From the NCBI GenBank assembly GCA_964389475.1, contig CAYMFD010000002.1, forward strand, positions 58,313-122,312: a DNA stretch of 64,000 bases, given 5' to 3'. This DNA comes from CAYMFD01 sp964389475. Its GTDB lineage: Bacteria; Bacteroidota; Bacteroidia; Chitinophagales; Saprospiraceae. Below are positions 8,567 through 17,802 of this stretch, piece after piece. The position numbers and the translations under genes are program-made. Numbering within the stretch: the first letter of the stretch is position 1; the number at the start of each line of letters is the position of its first letter. The notes beneath the pieces were generated by a model. It saw only the letters and a list, made by a program, of their open reading frames with translations, had not been told where the DNA came from and did not search any database.

Positions 8567-10344
8567 TTCAGTGGTTTACATTTTTGGGTGAACCACTCCT
8601 GCTCCGCCTTACTTAGATGCGGTGCTATCAGACTGTAGCACTTGTGCTGGTATTTGTTGAGCCATGCTTTCTCTCTCGTAGTCATGATCGTCTCATCGAT
8701 GAGGTCGAGTGCGAGCGGGTAGAGGGTTACCGTCTCATGCTCTAAAAATCCGTCGTGGGCAGACGCTTGCGTAATCATCAGGTTTTCGATTCGTATACCA
8801 TAGTGGCCTTCTAGGTAGAAGCCAGGCTCATTACTGGTATACATACCTACTCGGTGTCTTGTCTTAGCTCGCTGGCCGGCAGGGGCAAATCCTTGTGGAG
8901 GCTCATGTACATTCATAAAAAAACCAACCCCATGTCCTGTGCCGTGGGCAAAGTTGAGGCCCTCATCCCATAGGTGCATACGAGCGAACGTGTCGAGCTG
9001 CTGACCTGTGCTACCAACGGGAAATGTCGCCTTGGTCAAGCTGATCATGCCCTTGAGGACTAGGGTGTAGTGGAGTCGTTGCTGGTCCGTGGGTTCGGAT
9101 AGGCAAAAAGTCCGAGTAATATCCGTCGTGCCGTTGACGTACTGCCCACCACTATCCACTAGTAGCATGCCTTCGGCCTTGATATCAGCGCAGGTGCTCG
9201 CCTCTGGCTTGTAGTGTATGATGGCACCGTTGCCCTTATATCCTACGATGGCGTCGAAGCTCTCACTTACGTAGTGTGGTTGTTGAGACCGCATCTCTGC
9301 TAGCTTATCAGATAGCTCGACCTCTGAGACAGTCCTTATCTCTAGCGCCTGCTCTAGCCAGTAGAATGTCTTGGCAAGGGCGATACCGTCCTGTATCATG
9401 CACTCACGTATGTGCTTTTGCTCCGTGGGGTTTTTGATAGCCTTGAGCATGCGAGTAGGCATATCTCGCTCGACGGTCTGGCAAGCGATCAGCCCACTGA
9501 GGCGACCATTGACAGTCGTAGGGTCCATCATGATAACTGCTCCCTTGGGTAGCGCTAGCAGGTCAGACTCGATCTGGTCATAAGGCGCTAGTACTACACC
9601 ATCACGGTCTAGTTGTGGAGCGAGCTGGCCTTGTACCTGCGACGTATCGCAGTAGAGCTGTACAGTTGATGGCGTCACGAGTACGTAACTCATAAATACG
9701 GGGTTAAACGTTACGTCTGACCCTCGCAGATTGAGCAGCCAGCCTATGTCGTCTAGCGTGGTGATGAGGTGGTGATTTGCACCGGCGTCCTCCATGGCTT
9801 GGCGTACTTGTGCTATTTTCTCCTTGCGGTCTATACCCGCATACGTCACGTCGTGCTCGTAGATCGACTTGTGCAGTAGTGGCGGCCGATCAGTCCATAC
9901 ACTAGAGAATAGGTCTGCGTCTACAGACAGGGTGATGTCTTTCTTTTTGAAAATAACCTCGTAGGCTCGCAAGGTGCTCGTAGCAAATGCCCGTCCGTCA
10001 ACCGCCACAGTGCTACCCGCTGGCAGTGTATCAGCTAGATAGGTCACTTCCTCATGAGCTTCGCGACTGATATACTTCTGCAATACGAAATCACTATTCG
10101 CTAGCTCTGTCTCTGCTTGTAAGAAGTACCGCCCATCGGTGAATACGCCAGCGTGGTCCTGCGTGATGACTGCCGTGCCAGCACTACCTGTAAATCCGGA
10201 GATCCATGCTCGTACCATCCAGTGGTCGCTTACGTACTCCGATTGATGCGCATCTGCAGAGGGTACGATGGTGGCATCGATGCCTTGTTGGGTCATGGCT
10301 GCTCTCAGTAGGGCGAGTCGGTCATTTATCTCATTCATAGTCAC
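8563..10344 (-). CDS. Xaa-Pro aminopeptidase, M24B (PepP/XPNPEP1-like)
   Basis: 593 residues with two creatinase-type N-terminal domains (about 1-150 and 160-310) and a C-terminal pita-bread M24 domain (about 315-545), the long three-domain form like eukaryotic aminopeptidase P1. The five metal ligands can be located: Asp in LLVDSGGQYVNG, Asp in TTDITRTF, His in FAHGTGHGVGFF, Glu in SNEPGFYLEG and Glu in GIRIENL. The enzyme removes N-terminal residues before proline, in the cytoplasm (no signal peptide). The tail overlaps the upstream convergent MurF-Alr gene by four bases. The ATG at 10342-10344 fits family starts (MNEINDRLALLRAAM slightly inside). Confidence 0.95.
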   Translation of the reverse strand: MTMNEINDRLALLRAAMTQQGIDATIVPSADAHQSEYVSDHWMVRAWISGFTGSAGTAVITQDHAGVFTDGRYFLQAETELANSDFVLQKYISREAHEEVTYLADTLPAGSTVAVDGRAFATSTLRAYEVIFKKKDITLSVDADLFSSVWTDRPPLLHKSIYEHDVTYAGIDRKEKIAQVRQAMEDAGANHHLITTLDDIGWLLNLRGSDVTFNPVFMSYVLVTPSTVQLYCDTSQVQGQLAPQLDRDGVVLAPYDQIESDLLALPKGAVIMMDPTTVNGRLSGLIACQTVERDMPTRMLKAIKNPTEQKHIRECMIQDGIALAKTFYWLEQALEIRTVSEVELSDKLAEMRSQQPHYVSESFDAIVGYKGNGAIIHYKPEASTCADIKAEGMLLVDSGGQYVNGTTDITRTFCLSEPTDQQRLHYTLVLKGMISLTKATFPVGSTGQQLDTFARMHLWDEGLNFAHGTGHGVGFFMNVHEPPQGFAPAGQRAKTRHRVGMYTSNEPGFYLEGHYGIRIENLMITQASAHDGFLEHETVTLYPLALDLIDETIMTTREKAWLNKYQHKCYSLIAPHLSKAEQEWFTQKCKPLN

Positions 10345-10545
10345 ATCTATTAATCAAAGGGATACACATTTTAATTTTTAAATATTATAAAAACTACACA
10401 TATGTAAATCCCTGTCTGTTATATTTGTTAAAGTTTGGATCGATATTTGATAAGGCGGGCAGAACTCAATTTTGCCACAGCCTGTTATAAATGCATTGAT
10501 CCGACAATATAAATAGTAAGCATCAGGATCAAAAGTAACTAAGGT

Positions 10546-12024
10546 ATGATAAGGCAGAGTCTAAGTCAAAAAATGATGCAAAAGCTTTCTCCTCAGCAGA
10601 TACAGCTGATGAAACTTTTGCAAATTCCTACTGCCACCCTTGAGCAGCGTATTAAAGAGGAGCTAGAGGCTAACCCTGCCCTAGATGAGGGAGAGGATAG
10701 TGCCGAGGTCTTTGATCTGGAGCAGTCGGAGGATGGCGAGGAGATGAGTGATAACGAGGAGTTTGAGCTAGATGACTACCTCAAGGAGTATATCGAGGAT
10801 GATCCGTCCAGCTATAAGACCCGATCAGAGTCTACCTACACGGAAGATGATGACAAGACGATACCGGTGGCGGTCCAGGGTTCTTTTCACGATCACCTAG
10901 AGCGACAGTTGGGTATGCTCAAGTTGGGATCGGAGAGAGCCGAGACGATCGCCCTACAGATTATAGGTAGTATTGATTCTGACGGTTACCTGCGACGCGA
11001 GCCCATCGCCATCGTAGATGATCTCATGTTCGGGCAAAATATAGACGTCACAGAGAAAGAGATAGAAGACCTGCTGGCTAAGATTCAGCGATTTGACCCT
11101 CCAGGCATAGGCGCTAGAGACCTGCAGGAGTGCTTGATCATACAGCTCGACTTGCGATGTAAGAAAGGAGAGGTGACACCAGCCAAAGAGTTGGCGCTAC
11201 GGATCCTTCGAGACTACTTCGACGAATTTACCAAGAAGCACTACAGCCGACTCAAGAAGTCATTGTACATCTCTGACTCGGAGCTCAAGGATGCTATCGA
11301 AGAGGTACTCAAGCTCAACCCCAAGCCCGCTAGCGGTTTTAGCACGGGTACGGCCAATACCAACCAGTATGTAGTGCCGGACTTCATCATCAAGAATGTC
11401 GATGGTGACCTAGAGTTAACACTCAATAGTAAGAATGCCCCTGACCTGCGTATCAATGATAACTACATGGATATGCTCAAGACCTACAACGATACGACCA
11501 AGGGTCGACGTGGTACCAAGAAGGAGAAAGAGGCGGTCATGTTTATCAAGCAAAAGATCGATAGCGCCAAGTGGTTTATCGATGCTATCAAGCAGCGTCA
11601 GGCTACCTTGCACAACTGTATGTATACCATCATGCAGTACCAGTACGATTTCTTCTTGACCGGCGACGAACGTACGTTGAGACCTATGATCTTAAAGGAT
11701 ATAGCCGAGATCACAGGACTAGACATCAGTACGGTCAGCCGGGTTGCCAATAGTAAGTTCGTACAGACGGAGTTCGGGACCAAGCTGCTCAAGAGCTTTT
11801 TCTCAGAGTCACTTATGACACAAGATGGCAAAGAGGTAAGTACCCTAGAAGTCAAGAATATACTGTCTGACATCATCGTCGAGGAGGATAAGAAGAAGCC
11901 ACTGAGTGACGAGAAGCTCAAAGACATGCTAACCTCTAAAGGTTACAATATCGCTAGACGTACCGTTGCCAAGTACCGGGAGCAGCTACATATTCCAGTT
12001 GCTAGACTAAGGAAGGAGCTCTAA
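10546..12024 (+). CDS. rpoN: RNA polymerase sigma-54 factor
   Basis: 492 residues. Region I is the Gln/Leu-rich activator-response segment (QSLSQKMMQKLSPQQIQLMK). It is followed by an acidic linker (about 45-105), the core-binding domain with FDPPGIGARDLQECL, and the C-terminal DNA-binding part with the diagnostic RpoN box ARRTVAKYRE and the upstream DISTVSRVANSKFV helix-turn-helix. Sigma-54 directs transcription from -24/-12 promoters and needs an enhancer-binding ATPase; no such activator is coded in the window. A TATATTTG box at 10420-10427 upstream could be its own -7 element, but no good -33 is visible. It ends three bases before the convergent gene. Confidence 0.97.
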   Translation: MIRQSLSQKMMQKLSPQQIQLMKLLQIPTATLEQRIKEELEANPALDEGEDSAEVFDLEQSEDGEEMSDNEEFELDDYLKEYIEDDPSSYKTRSESTYTEDDDKTIPVAVQGSFHDHLERQLGMLKLGSERAETIALQIIGSIDSDGYLRREPIAIVDDLMFGQNIDVTEKEIEDLLAKIQRFDPPGIGARDLQECLIIQLDLRCKKGEVTPAKELALRILRDYFDEFTKKHYSRLKKSLYISDSELKDAIEEVLKLNPKPASGFSTGTANTNQYVVPDFIIKNVDGDLELTLNSKNAPDLRINDNYMDMLKTYNDTTKGRRGTKKEKEAVMFIKQKIDSAKWFIDAIKQRQATLHNCMYTIMQYQYDFFLTGDERTLRPMILKDIAEITGLDISTVSRVANSKFVQTEFGTKLLKSFFSESLMTQDGKEVSTLEVKNILSDIIVEEDKKKPLSDEKLKDMLTSKGYNIARRTVAKYREQLHIPVARLRKEL

Positions 12025-12027
12025 GTT

Positions 12028-13290
12028 TTACCACTCCAACGCATAATGCCCCACCAAGGCATGCCGCTCAAATGATAGCAGCCACACATGTAGCTTGCCA
12101 TCAGCATCCCAGTGCATAAGTGGGCCGTCGACACCGATCGTGTGGCTGTCTAGCCATCGGCCTTTCTCATCTGTGAAGTAAGCATAGTATAAGCTAGAGC
12201 TAGCGTCGTGGGCCTCATGCTCCTCGTAGGTCTCATAGAAGGTATGGTTGCCAAAGCCCATGGAGCTCTTCCAGCCACTGTTGCAGTCTTCTGGAGATAG
12301 GACGGGCATGTCTACGAGGTTGATGCCACCGATGATAAGACTCGTCTCTCTACCTGTTGCAGGATCGCTAAAGTCTAGAGTAATCTCACTGGTTCCTTCG
12401 GCGTCGGGAGAATATGTGGATTTTACAATAGCACTATTAAGTACCTGGAGCCGTCCTAGTTGAGTAACGCGAGGATCACTACGTGTATACATGCCGGGAG
12501 GCGCGAATGTCGCGAATGTCGTTTGGTCGGCCTGTAGGTCTCGCATCGTCTCAAAGGAGGTCGGGGTTACTATTTCCTTTCGTTTCTTAAGTCTCGCTCC
12601 GGCTAGAGGATAGGCGGTGTCGCTGAGGTCTTTGTATTTTGTCTTGTGGTCTTTGACGACGGTACGTAGTAGGTCTACATTGACTATTTTGCTTTCTGGG
12701 TCTTGCCAGTTAACTAGGCTAGTCGCATACGTGCTAAAGTCCTTGGCGTTGACTAGATTAAAGAGGTAGGCATACTCCTCATGCGGAAAGTCAAACCACA
12801 CATGGGCAAAGGCTTTCTCCTTGCCATCCTCTTGGATGTAAGCGATTACCTCCCACAGGTAGGCGTTAAGGCAGTTGCGTGCTAGGTCGACCCGTACGAT
12901 CTGTGGGTCGGTGGATGACATGGGGGAAGACCGCAGTGCTACCTGATTGCGGTTCCACTCCTGGTTGATGATCGCTATCTCTGTGAGGTAGTCATCACTC
13001 AGTAGATAGTCCGGGCCTGTAGGCATCCATGATCGTAGGTCGATATCAGTAAAAGCGATCTGTCCACCTGACCGCGTAGGTAGGTGTAGGGTATAGTGCC
13101 CATTATCTAGTCTGGTCAGCTGTCCCCTATCGTCGAAGTAGTCGTGGTCATACGTGCTAGCGCAGTAGCCGATATCCGGATTGTCAGGATACTCTACATC
13201 CGTCATCTGAGTCAGCTCTACGTCGTACGACACTTGAGCGGTGACAGTAGCGAGTACGCCACACAGTAGTAATACGAGCATGTGCTTCAC
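12028..13290 (-). CDS. Secreted protein of unknown family
   Basis: 420 residues with a clean signal peptide (MKHMLVLLLCGVLATVTAQ) and no further membrane helices, lipobox or sorting domain. I do not recognise the family. The mature part is rich in Asp/Tyr/Thr with predicted beta structure, contains four cysteines (in DIGYCASTYDHDY, ARNCLNAY and EDCNSGWK), and ends in HVWLLSFERHALVGHYALEW. The wording of the C-terminal ~100 residues (acid/aromatic clusters such as GVDGPLMHWDADGKLHVWLL) suggests a periplasmic or outer-surface domain. It stands alone between convergent rpoN and glgC, which is on the same strand. No function is proposed. Confidence 0.7.
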   Translation of the reverse strand: MKHMLVLLLCGVLATVTAQVSYDVELTQMTDVEYPDNPDIGYCASTYDHDYFDDRGQLTRLDNGHYTLHLPTRSGGQIAFTDIDLRSWMPTGPDYLLSDDYLTEIAIINQEWNRNQVALRSSPMSSTDPQIVRVDLARNCLNAYLWEVIAYIQEDGKEKAFAHVWFDFPHEEYAYLFNLVNAKDFSTYATSLVNWQDPESKIVNVDLLRTVVKDHKTKYKDLSDTAYPLAGARLKKRKEIVTPTSFETMRDLQADQTTFATFAPPGMYTRSDPRVTQLGRLQVLNSAIVKSTYSPDAEGTSEITLDFSDPATGRETSLIIGGINLVDMPVLSPEDCNSGWKSSMGFGNHTFYETYEEHEAHDASSSLYYAYFTDEKGRWLDSHTIGVDGPLMHWDADGKLHVWLLSFERHALVGHYALEW

Positions 13291-13350
13291 AGGCAGTAGA
13301 TTTAGTAGCTGGTCTGCTGCAAAAGTACGCCTCGCTATGGTACGGGCCTC

Positions 13351-14640
13351 TTATTTTTTGCCAATGACCGTATTGGCGGGTATCACGGCAAACTTATTGA
13401 TGACGACGATACCCTTTCTGATATAGTAGTCCTCTGTCTCGTGGTCCTCTAGGCTGTCATGCCCTCTGATGACGCAGCCCTCTCCGATGTGTACATGCTT
13501 ATCGATGATGGCATTTTCTATCACACAGTTAGGGCCGATGCCCATTGGGTTATCCTCGTTCTGTATCTCATCTAGGGTCTGGAAGAAGTCGTTACCTATG
13601 ATGTAGCATCGATCGATCTTGGTGCCTTTGCCTATGCGTGATCGTATGCCTATCAGCGAGTTAGAGATAGAGGAGGCATGGATGATTCCTCCTTCTGCAA
13701 TGATGGCATGCTCGATCTTGGTGCCGCTTATTTTGGCTGGCGGTAGTTGGCGAGACCTAGTGAAAATTCGCTGGTTATTGCTAAAGAGATTAAACTGCGG
13801 TAATGGTTGGGTGAGTTCGATATTGGCCTCGAAGAATGATCGGATGTCCCCGATATCCGTCCAGTAACCATCATAGGCGAAACTGGCCACATTGTAACCT
13901 GTCTTTAGGGCATTGGGGATGATCTCTTTGCCAAAATCAGTGGCGTCCGGGTACTCCTCGAGTAGCTTGCGCAATACTGATCGCTTAAAGATGTATATAC
14001 CCATACTAGCGAGGTAGTCTCTGCCTTGCTCCTTGAGGTGTGGCGCTACTTCGCTGGTCCAGTCTGGCAGGATGTCTAGCCCGGGTTTCTCGGTGAACCG
14101 CTCGATATATCCATGTCCATTGACCTTCATGATACCAAAGGAGGTAGCGTCTTGGGCGACGACAGGTATGGTGCCGATCGTAACATCTGCATTCTGCGCT
14201 TGGTGGTACTTGGCCATTACCTCGAAGTCCATCTGATAGAGCTGATCGCCTGATAGTATTACGACGTGGTCATAGTTGTCCGCCGTGATATTTCGGACAC
14301 TCTGGCGTACAGCATCGGCCGTACCCTCGAACCAGTTCATATTGCCCCTAGTCTGCTCTGCGGCTAGGATGTCGACGTAGCCATTGGTAAAGCTGTCGAA
14401 GTTAAACGTGTTCTTGATGTGACGATTGAGGCTGGCACTATTAAACTGTGTCAGTACAAACATGCGCTTGAGACCACTATTAAGGCAGTTACTGATAGGT
14501 ATGTCGATGAGGCGGTACTTACCCGCTATCGGTACGGCAGGTTTTGACCTTTCTTTGGTTAACGGGTATAGACGTGTGCCAGCGCCTCCTCCTAGGATGA
14601 GGGCTATACATCTGCTCATGATAGATCGATCTATATTCAT
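13351..14640 (-). CDS. glgC: Glucose-1-phosphate adenylyltransferase (ADP-glucose pyrophosphorylase)
   Basis: 429 residues. The nucleotidyltransferase motif LILGGGAGTRLYPLTKERSK, the substrate region PVPIAGKYRLIDIPISNCLN-like block, and a C-terminal left-handed beta-helix (hexapeptide-like IGIRSRIGKGTKIDRCY) are all visible. It makes ADP-glucose from glucose-1-phosphate and ATP, the committed step of glycogen synthesis. The start could be ATG 14640 or the in-frame ATG 14619 (MSRCIALILGG). It is translated directly after glgA with a five-base gap, so the two form a glycogen operon read leftwards. Confidence 0.96.
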   Translation of the reverse strand: MNIDRSIMSRCIALILGGGAGTRLYPLTKERSKPAVPIAGKYRLIDIPISNCLNSGLKRMFVLTQFNSASLNRHIKNTFNFDSFTNGYVDILAAEQTRGNMNWFEGTADAVRQSVRNITADNYDHVVILSGDQLYQMDFEVMAKYHQAQNADVTIGTIPVVAQDATSFGIMKVNGHGYIERFTEKPGLDILPDWTSEVAPHLKEQGRDYLASMGIYIFKRSVLRKLLEEYPDATDFGKEIIPNALKTGYNVASFAYDGYWTDIGDIRSFFEANIELTQPLPQFNLFSNNQRIFTRSRQLPPAKISGTKIEHAIIAEGGIIHASSISNSLIGIRSRIGKGTKIDRCYIIGNDFFQTLDEIQNEDNPMGIGPNCVIENAIIDKHVHIGEGCVIRGHDSLEDHETEDYYIRKGIVVINKFAVIPANTVIGKK

Positions 14641-14645
14641 TGTTC

Positions 14646-16076
14646 TTAATTTTTTTGCTTGATAACGGATAGGTAGAGGTCTCGATATTGATCAGCACTG
14701 TGTGCCCAGCTAAAGTCGCGTTGCATGCCTGCTGCTACTACCTCTCGGTGACGGTCAGTGTCATTATATAGGTGTTCGCCCCTTCTCATAGCATCGATCA
14801 GGTCACTGATGAATAGGTGGTCGTGCTTGATGCCATAACCAGCCGGGTCATTGATATCGATGATACTATCCTTGAGCCCGCCGATGTTATGTACGATGGG
14901 TACGGTGCCATAGCGCAGGGCATACATCTGGTTGAGTCCACATGGCTCTACACGGCTAGGCATGATGATGTAGTCTGCACCGGCATATATCTCATGTGCC
15001 AGTCGCTCATCATAGGCGATGATGGCCTCGATCCGATCAGGATATAGCTGAGCGACTCGCTCTATAGCGGCCTGTATGGTCTTGTCACCTGTACCTAGGA
15101 TGATAAAGTTTACATCTACACCTTCTGATATGGATAGGTCGCAGATGGCCGGTAGTAGGTCGGCGCCTTTCTCTACGGCTAGCCGCCCTATAAATGCGAC
15201 CAGTGGTTTCTGCTTGTCTAGCCCTCTTCCGGCCAGGAGGTGGGCCTTATTGTCTTTCTTAAACTTGGGCACACTGCGCTTGAGATTATGCGCTAGCAAG
15301 TGGTCAGTGCGGGGACCCCATACGGTATGGTCGATGCCGTTAAGTATTCCATGTAGTTTGCCAGACTCATGCTTAAAGAGCCACTCTAGCCCTGCGGCAT
15401 CATGCTTGAGCTCCTCCATGTAGCTAGGCGATACAGTAGTGACGGCATCTGCACACTTGACGCCGGCTGCAAGTGGATTGATCATATGGTCCCAGTCTAT
15501 GAGGCCACTCTTCCAGTTGTCAAATGCGGGTAGGAGGTACTGCTTTTCCCAGGCAAACTTACCTTGGTATCGCTCATTGTGTATCGTAAATACGGTTGCC
15601 ACATCGCTCAGACGCTGATACCTATCTGCGTACTGCATCATAAAGGGGATGAGGCCGGTGTGGTGGTCTTGACAATGGATTACGTCTGGCAGATCCTCTT
15701 GACTGTTGACCCACTCTAGGTAGGCCCGCTGGAAGGCACAATACCGCTCTGCCTCGTCTGGATAGAAAACGCCATCGCTGCCGCTATAAACCCCATCTCT
15801 ACTAAAGAGCTCGGGTATATTGATCACGTAAAATGGAAAGCCTAAGCTGTGGCCTGTTACCTCCTGTATCTCAAAGGCTACCTCCTTATCTGGCCATGGT
15901 ATATGCCCGCCGTATATGGTCGTGTAGGTCTTTCCACTGAACCAAGGCATGTCATACCTAGGAAGTATTACTGCTACATCGGCCTCTAGGTACTTGGGTA
16001 GTGCTCCTGTCACGTCACCGAGGCCACCTACTTTGGCAACGGGGTAACATTCTGTAGAGATGTAGTGAACAATCAT
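14646..16076 (-). CDS. glgA: Glycogen synthase, GT5
   Basis: 476 residues beginning MIVHYISTECYPVAKVGGLG; the KVGGLGD segment binds ADP-glucose. The C-terminal GT-B domain carries FIGRLAVEKGADLL and the conserved SRVEPCGLNQMYALRYGTVP donor/phosphate region, followed by VHNIGGLKDSI. It transfers glucose from ADP-glucose to growing alpha-1,4-glucan. The length is normal for bacterial GlgA. It is the first gene of a two-gene operon with glgC; no branching enzyme or phosphorylase is nearby. Confidence 0.96.
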   Translation of the reverse strand: MIVHYISTECYPVAKVGGLGDVTGALPKYLEADVAVILPRYDMPWFSGKTYTTIYGGHIPWPDKEVAFEIQEVTGHSLGFPFYVINIPELFSRDGVYSGSDGVFYPDEAERYCAFQRAYLEWVNSQEDLPDVIHCQDHHTGLIPFMMQYADRYQRLSDVATVFTIHNERYQGKFAWEKQYLLPAFDNWKSGLIDWDHMINPLAAGVKCADAVTTVSPSYMEELKHDAAGLEWLFKHESGKLHGILNGIDHTVWGPRTDHLLAHNLKRSVPKFKKDNKAHLLAGRGLDKQKPLVAFIGRLAVEKGADLLPAICDLSISEGVDVNFIILGTGDKTIQAAIERVAQLYPDRIEAIIAYDERLAHEIYAGADYIIMPSRVEPCGLNQMYALRYGTVPIVHNIGGLKDSIIDINDPAGYGIKHDHLFISDLIDAMRRGEHLYNDTDRHREVVAAGMQRDFSWAHSADQYRDLYLSVIKQKN

Positions 16077-16222
16077 CGGCCTGTGGTCTTGCTGCTAGTG
16101 GCTACAATATAGGCATTGATAGACATCATCTCTATAGGTAGTGATGATCTTTTTGCCAAAGTTTCGCCGTCTTATTTCTTTAGGTCTACCTTTAAATCAC
16201 GGACTAGTACTAATTGATAAAT

Positions 16223-17359
16223 ATGAAGTTTAACACCAAGACGATCCACGCTGGGATTGAGCCTGATCCGAGCACAGGAGCGATCATGACACCTATATTT
16301 CAGACGAGTACATATGTGCAATCCTCACCTGGCGAGCATCGGGGCTATGCCTATGCTCGTAGTAGCAACCCGACTAGGACTGTCCTCGAGGCCAATCTTG
16401 CCGCTCTGGAGGGAGGTGCTAAGGCGATATGCTTCGCTAGCGGTCTTGCAGCGACAGGATCGCTACTCAAGACCCTATCCCCTGGTGATGAGGTCATTGT
16501 GACCAATGATCTGTATGGCGGCACCTACCGGATCATGACTAGGATATATGGCCAGTATGGTATCGTCTTTAAGTTCGTAGACCTGCGTAATGTCGAGCAG
16601 TTGAGCGATAGTATTACTGATCGTACCAGGATGGTGTGGATTGAGACACCTACTAATCCTATGCTCAATATCCTAGATATACGAGCGGTGGCGGATCAGC
16701 TATCAGATAAGATCAAGCTCGTGGTCGATAATACCTTTGCCAGTCCCTACCTACAGCGACCTATAGAGTTTGGTGCAGATTACGTGTTGCATAGTGCGAC
16801 CAAGTACCTGGGCGGTCACTCTGATGTCGTGCATGGTGCAGTGATTACCAAAACGATTGAAGATGCTCAGGCACTCTACTTTATACAGAATGCTGAGGGT
16901 GCTGTACCAGGGCCGCAGGATTGCTTCCTAGTATTACGAGGTATCAAGACCTTACATCTACGAGTACAGAGAGCATGTGAGAATGCCGCACAGATCGCTG
17001 AGTTTTTGACCACCCAGGCCAAGGTAAGTAATGTCTACTACCCAGGCTTTAAGACCCACCCCAATCATGATGTGGCCGCTAGGCAGATGGACGGCTTCGG
17101 GGGTATGGTGTCCTTTGACCTCCACGATGATACCCAAGCAGCAGCCGCTGATATCTTAGAAAAGACACATTACTTTGCTCTAGCGGAGAGTCTAGGTGGA
17201 GTAGAGTCGCTGATCGGGCACCCAGCTAGCATGACACATGGCAGCATACCTAGGGAGGAGCGACTGGCCGTAGGATTGACGGATTCTCTCATCAGATTAA
17301 GTGTCGGTATCGAAGATATTGAGGACCTGATACAAGACCTAAAGGCGGCTTTGAGTTAA
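16223..17359 (+). CDS. Cystathionine gamma-synthase/lyase family PLP enzyme
   Basis: 378 residues from ATG 16223 (MKFNTKTIHAGIEPDPSTGA); a TTG nine bases upstream was rejected. Cys/Met-metabolism PLP family signatures: YAYARSSNPTRTVLEANLAA, ASGLAATGSLL, ETPTNPMLNILDI, VVDNTFASPYLQRP, and the PLP Schiff-base lysine at about 194 in HSATKYLGGHSDV. These enzymes act in trans-sulfuration (cystathionine synthesis or cleavage). The sequence alone does not separate gamma-synthase, gamma-lyase and beta-lyase; the family trait of SVGIEDIEDLIQDL near the end is present. It stands alone and is followed by a terminator. Confidence 0.93.
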   Translation: MKFNTKTIHAGIEPDPSTGAIMTPIFQTSTYVQSSPGEHRGYAYARSSNPTRTVLEANLAALEGGAKAICFASGLAATGSLLKTLSPGDEVIVTNDLYGGTYRIMTRIYGQYGIVFKFVDLRNVEQLSDSITDRTRMVWIETPTNPMLNILDIRAVADQLSDKIKLVVDNTFASPYLQRPIEFGADYVLHSATKYLGGHSDVVHGAVITKTIEDAQALYFIQNAEGAVPGPQDCFLVLRGIKTLHLRVQRACENAAQIAEFLTTQAKVSNVYYPGFKTHPNHDVAARQMDGFGGMVSFDLHDDTQAAAADILEKTHYFALAESLGGVESLIGHPASMTHGSIPREERLAVGLTDSLIRLSVGIEDIEDLIQDLKAALS

Positions 17360-17388
17360 CGTATTCTGCCCTTTCGTTTAACAGGTAT

Positions 17389-17423
17389 AGCGCCAGATTC
17401 TTTAGTTAGGGTTTGGCGCTTTT
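17389..17423 (+). terminator. Rho-independent terminator after the PLP-enzyme gene
   Basis: AGCGCCA (17389-17395) pairs with TGGCGCT (17414-17420), followed by TTT. The loop is 18 bases and the T-run is short, so strength is modest. Confidence 0.65.
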
Positions 17424-17802
17424 CTATGGTCAGCGATGTATCACCGGTGACGCCGTGACGGCTAACTACTGATAAAGTCACATTTTTTTTCAAAAAGTTT
17501 CAAAAATTATTTGTCCCTTCTTTTACTCTATTGAAGCAGGGGGTGGAGATCTCATTGAATAGCATTTTTTAAATATGTAAGCCACTTGTGATAAGATGTT
17601 TTAGTGGGGTTGTCAGAAAGAAGTATGGTAACTGTCTGCCTTGTAGGCTTGTGAGATAGTCGTAGTAGCTACGTTGTTTCTTTCGTGTTTTTTCAGTTTT
17701 CTGTAAGGCTCTGTCGCCTGACGTGGGTGGGGGGTAAACCTGATAAATATGTCTATCAGATGGAAACCCAATTTTTTACAATCAATCACAAAATCCAAAC
17801 CG
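17424..17802. other. Intergenic leader of the SprB-repeat gene
   Basis: No convincing gene. It contains a 10-bp palindrome TCACCGGTGA (17441-17450) next to GCCGTGACGGC, then AT-rich sequence. The in-frame codons from 17749 are open but the signal peptide begins at 17803. No TAnnTTTG box with a good -33 partner was found. Confidence 0.5.

Noticed and set aside
10546..12024. Sigma-54 system with local activator
   Set aside because: No enhancer-binding ATPase is present; the only nearby ATPases are of the DUF234/DUF4143 types and lack the sigma-54 GAFTGA loop.
17441..17461. TCACCGGTGA and GCCGTGACGGC palindromes as operators
   Set aside because: Short, single, and not linked to a promoter box; kept only as a note in the intergenic entry.
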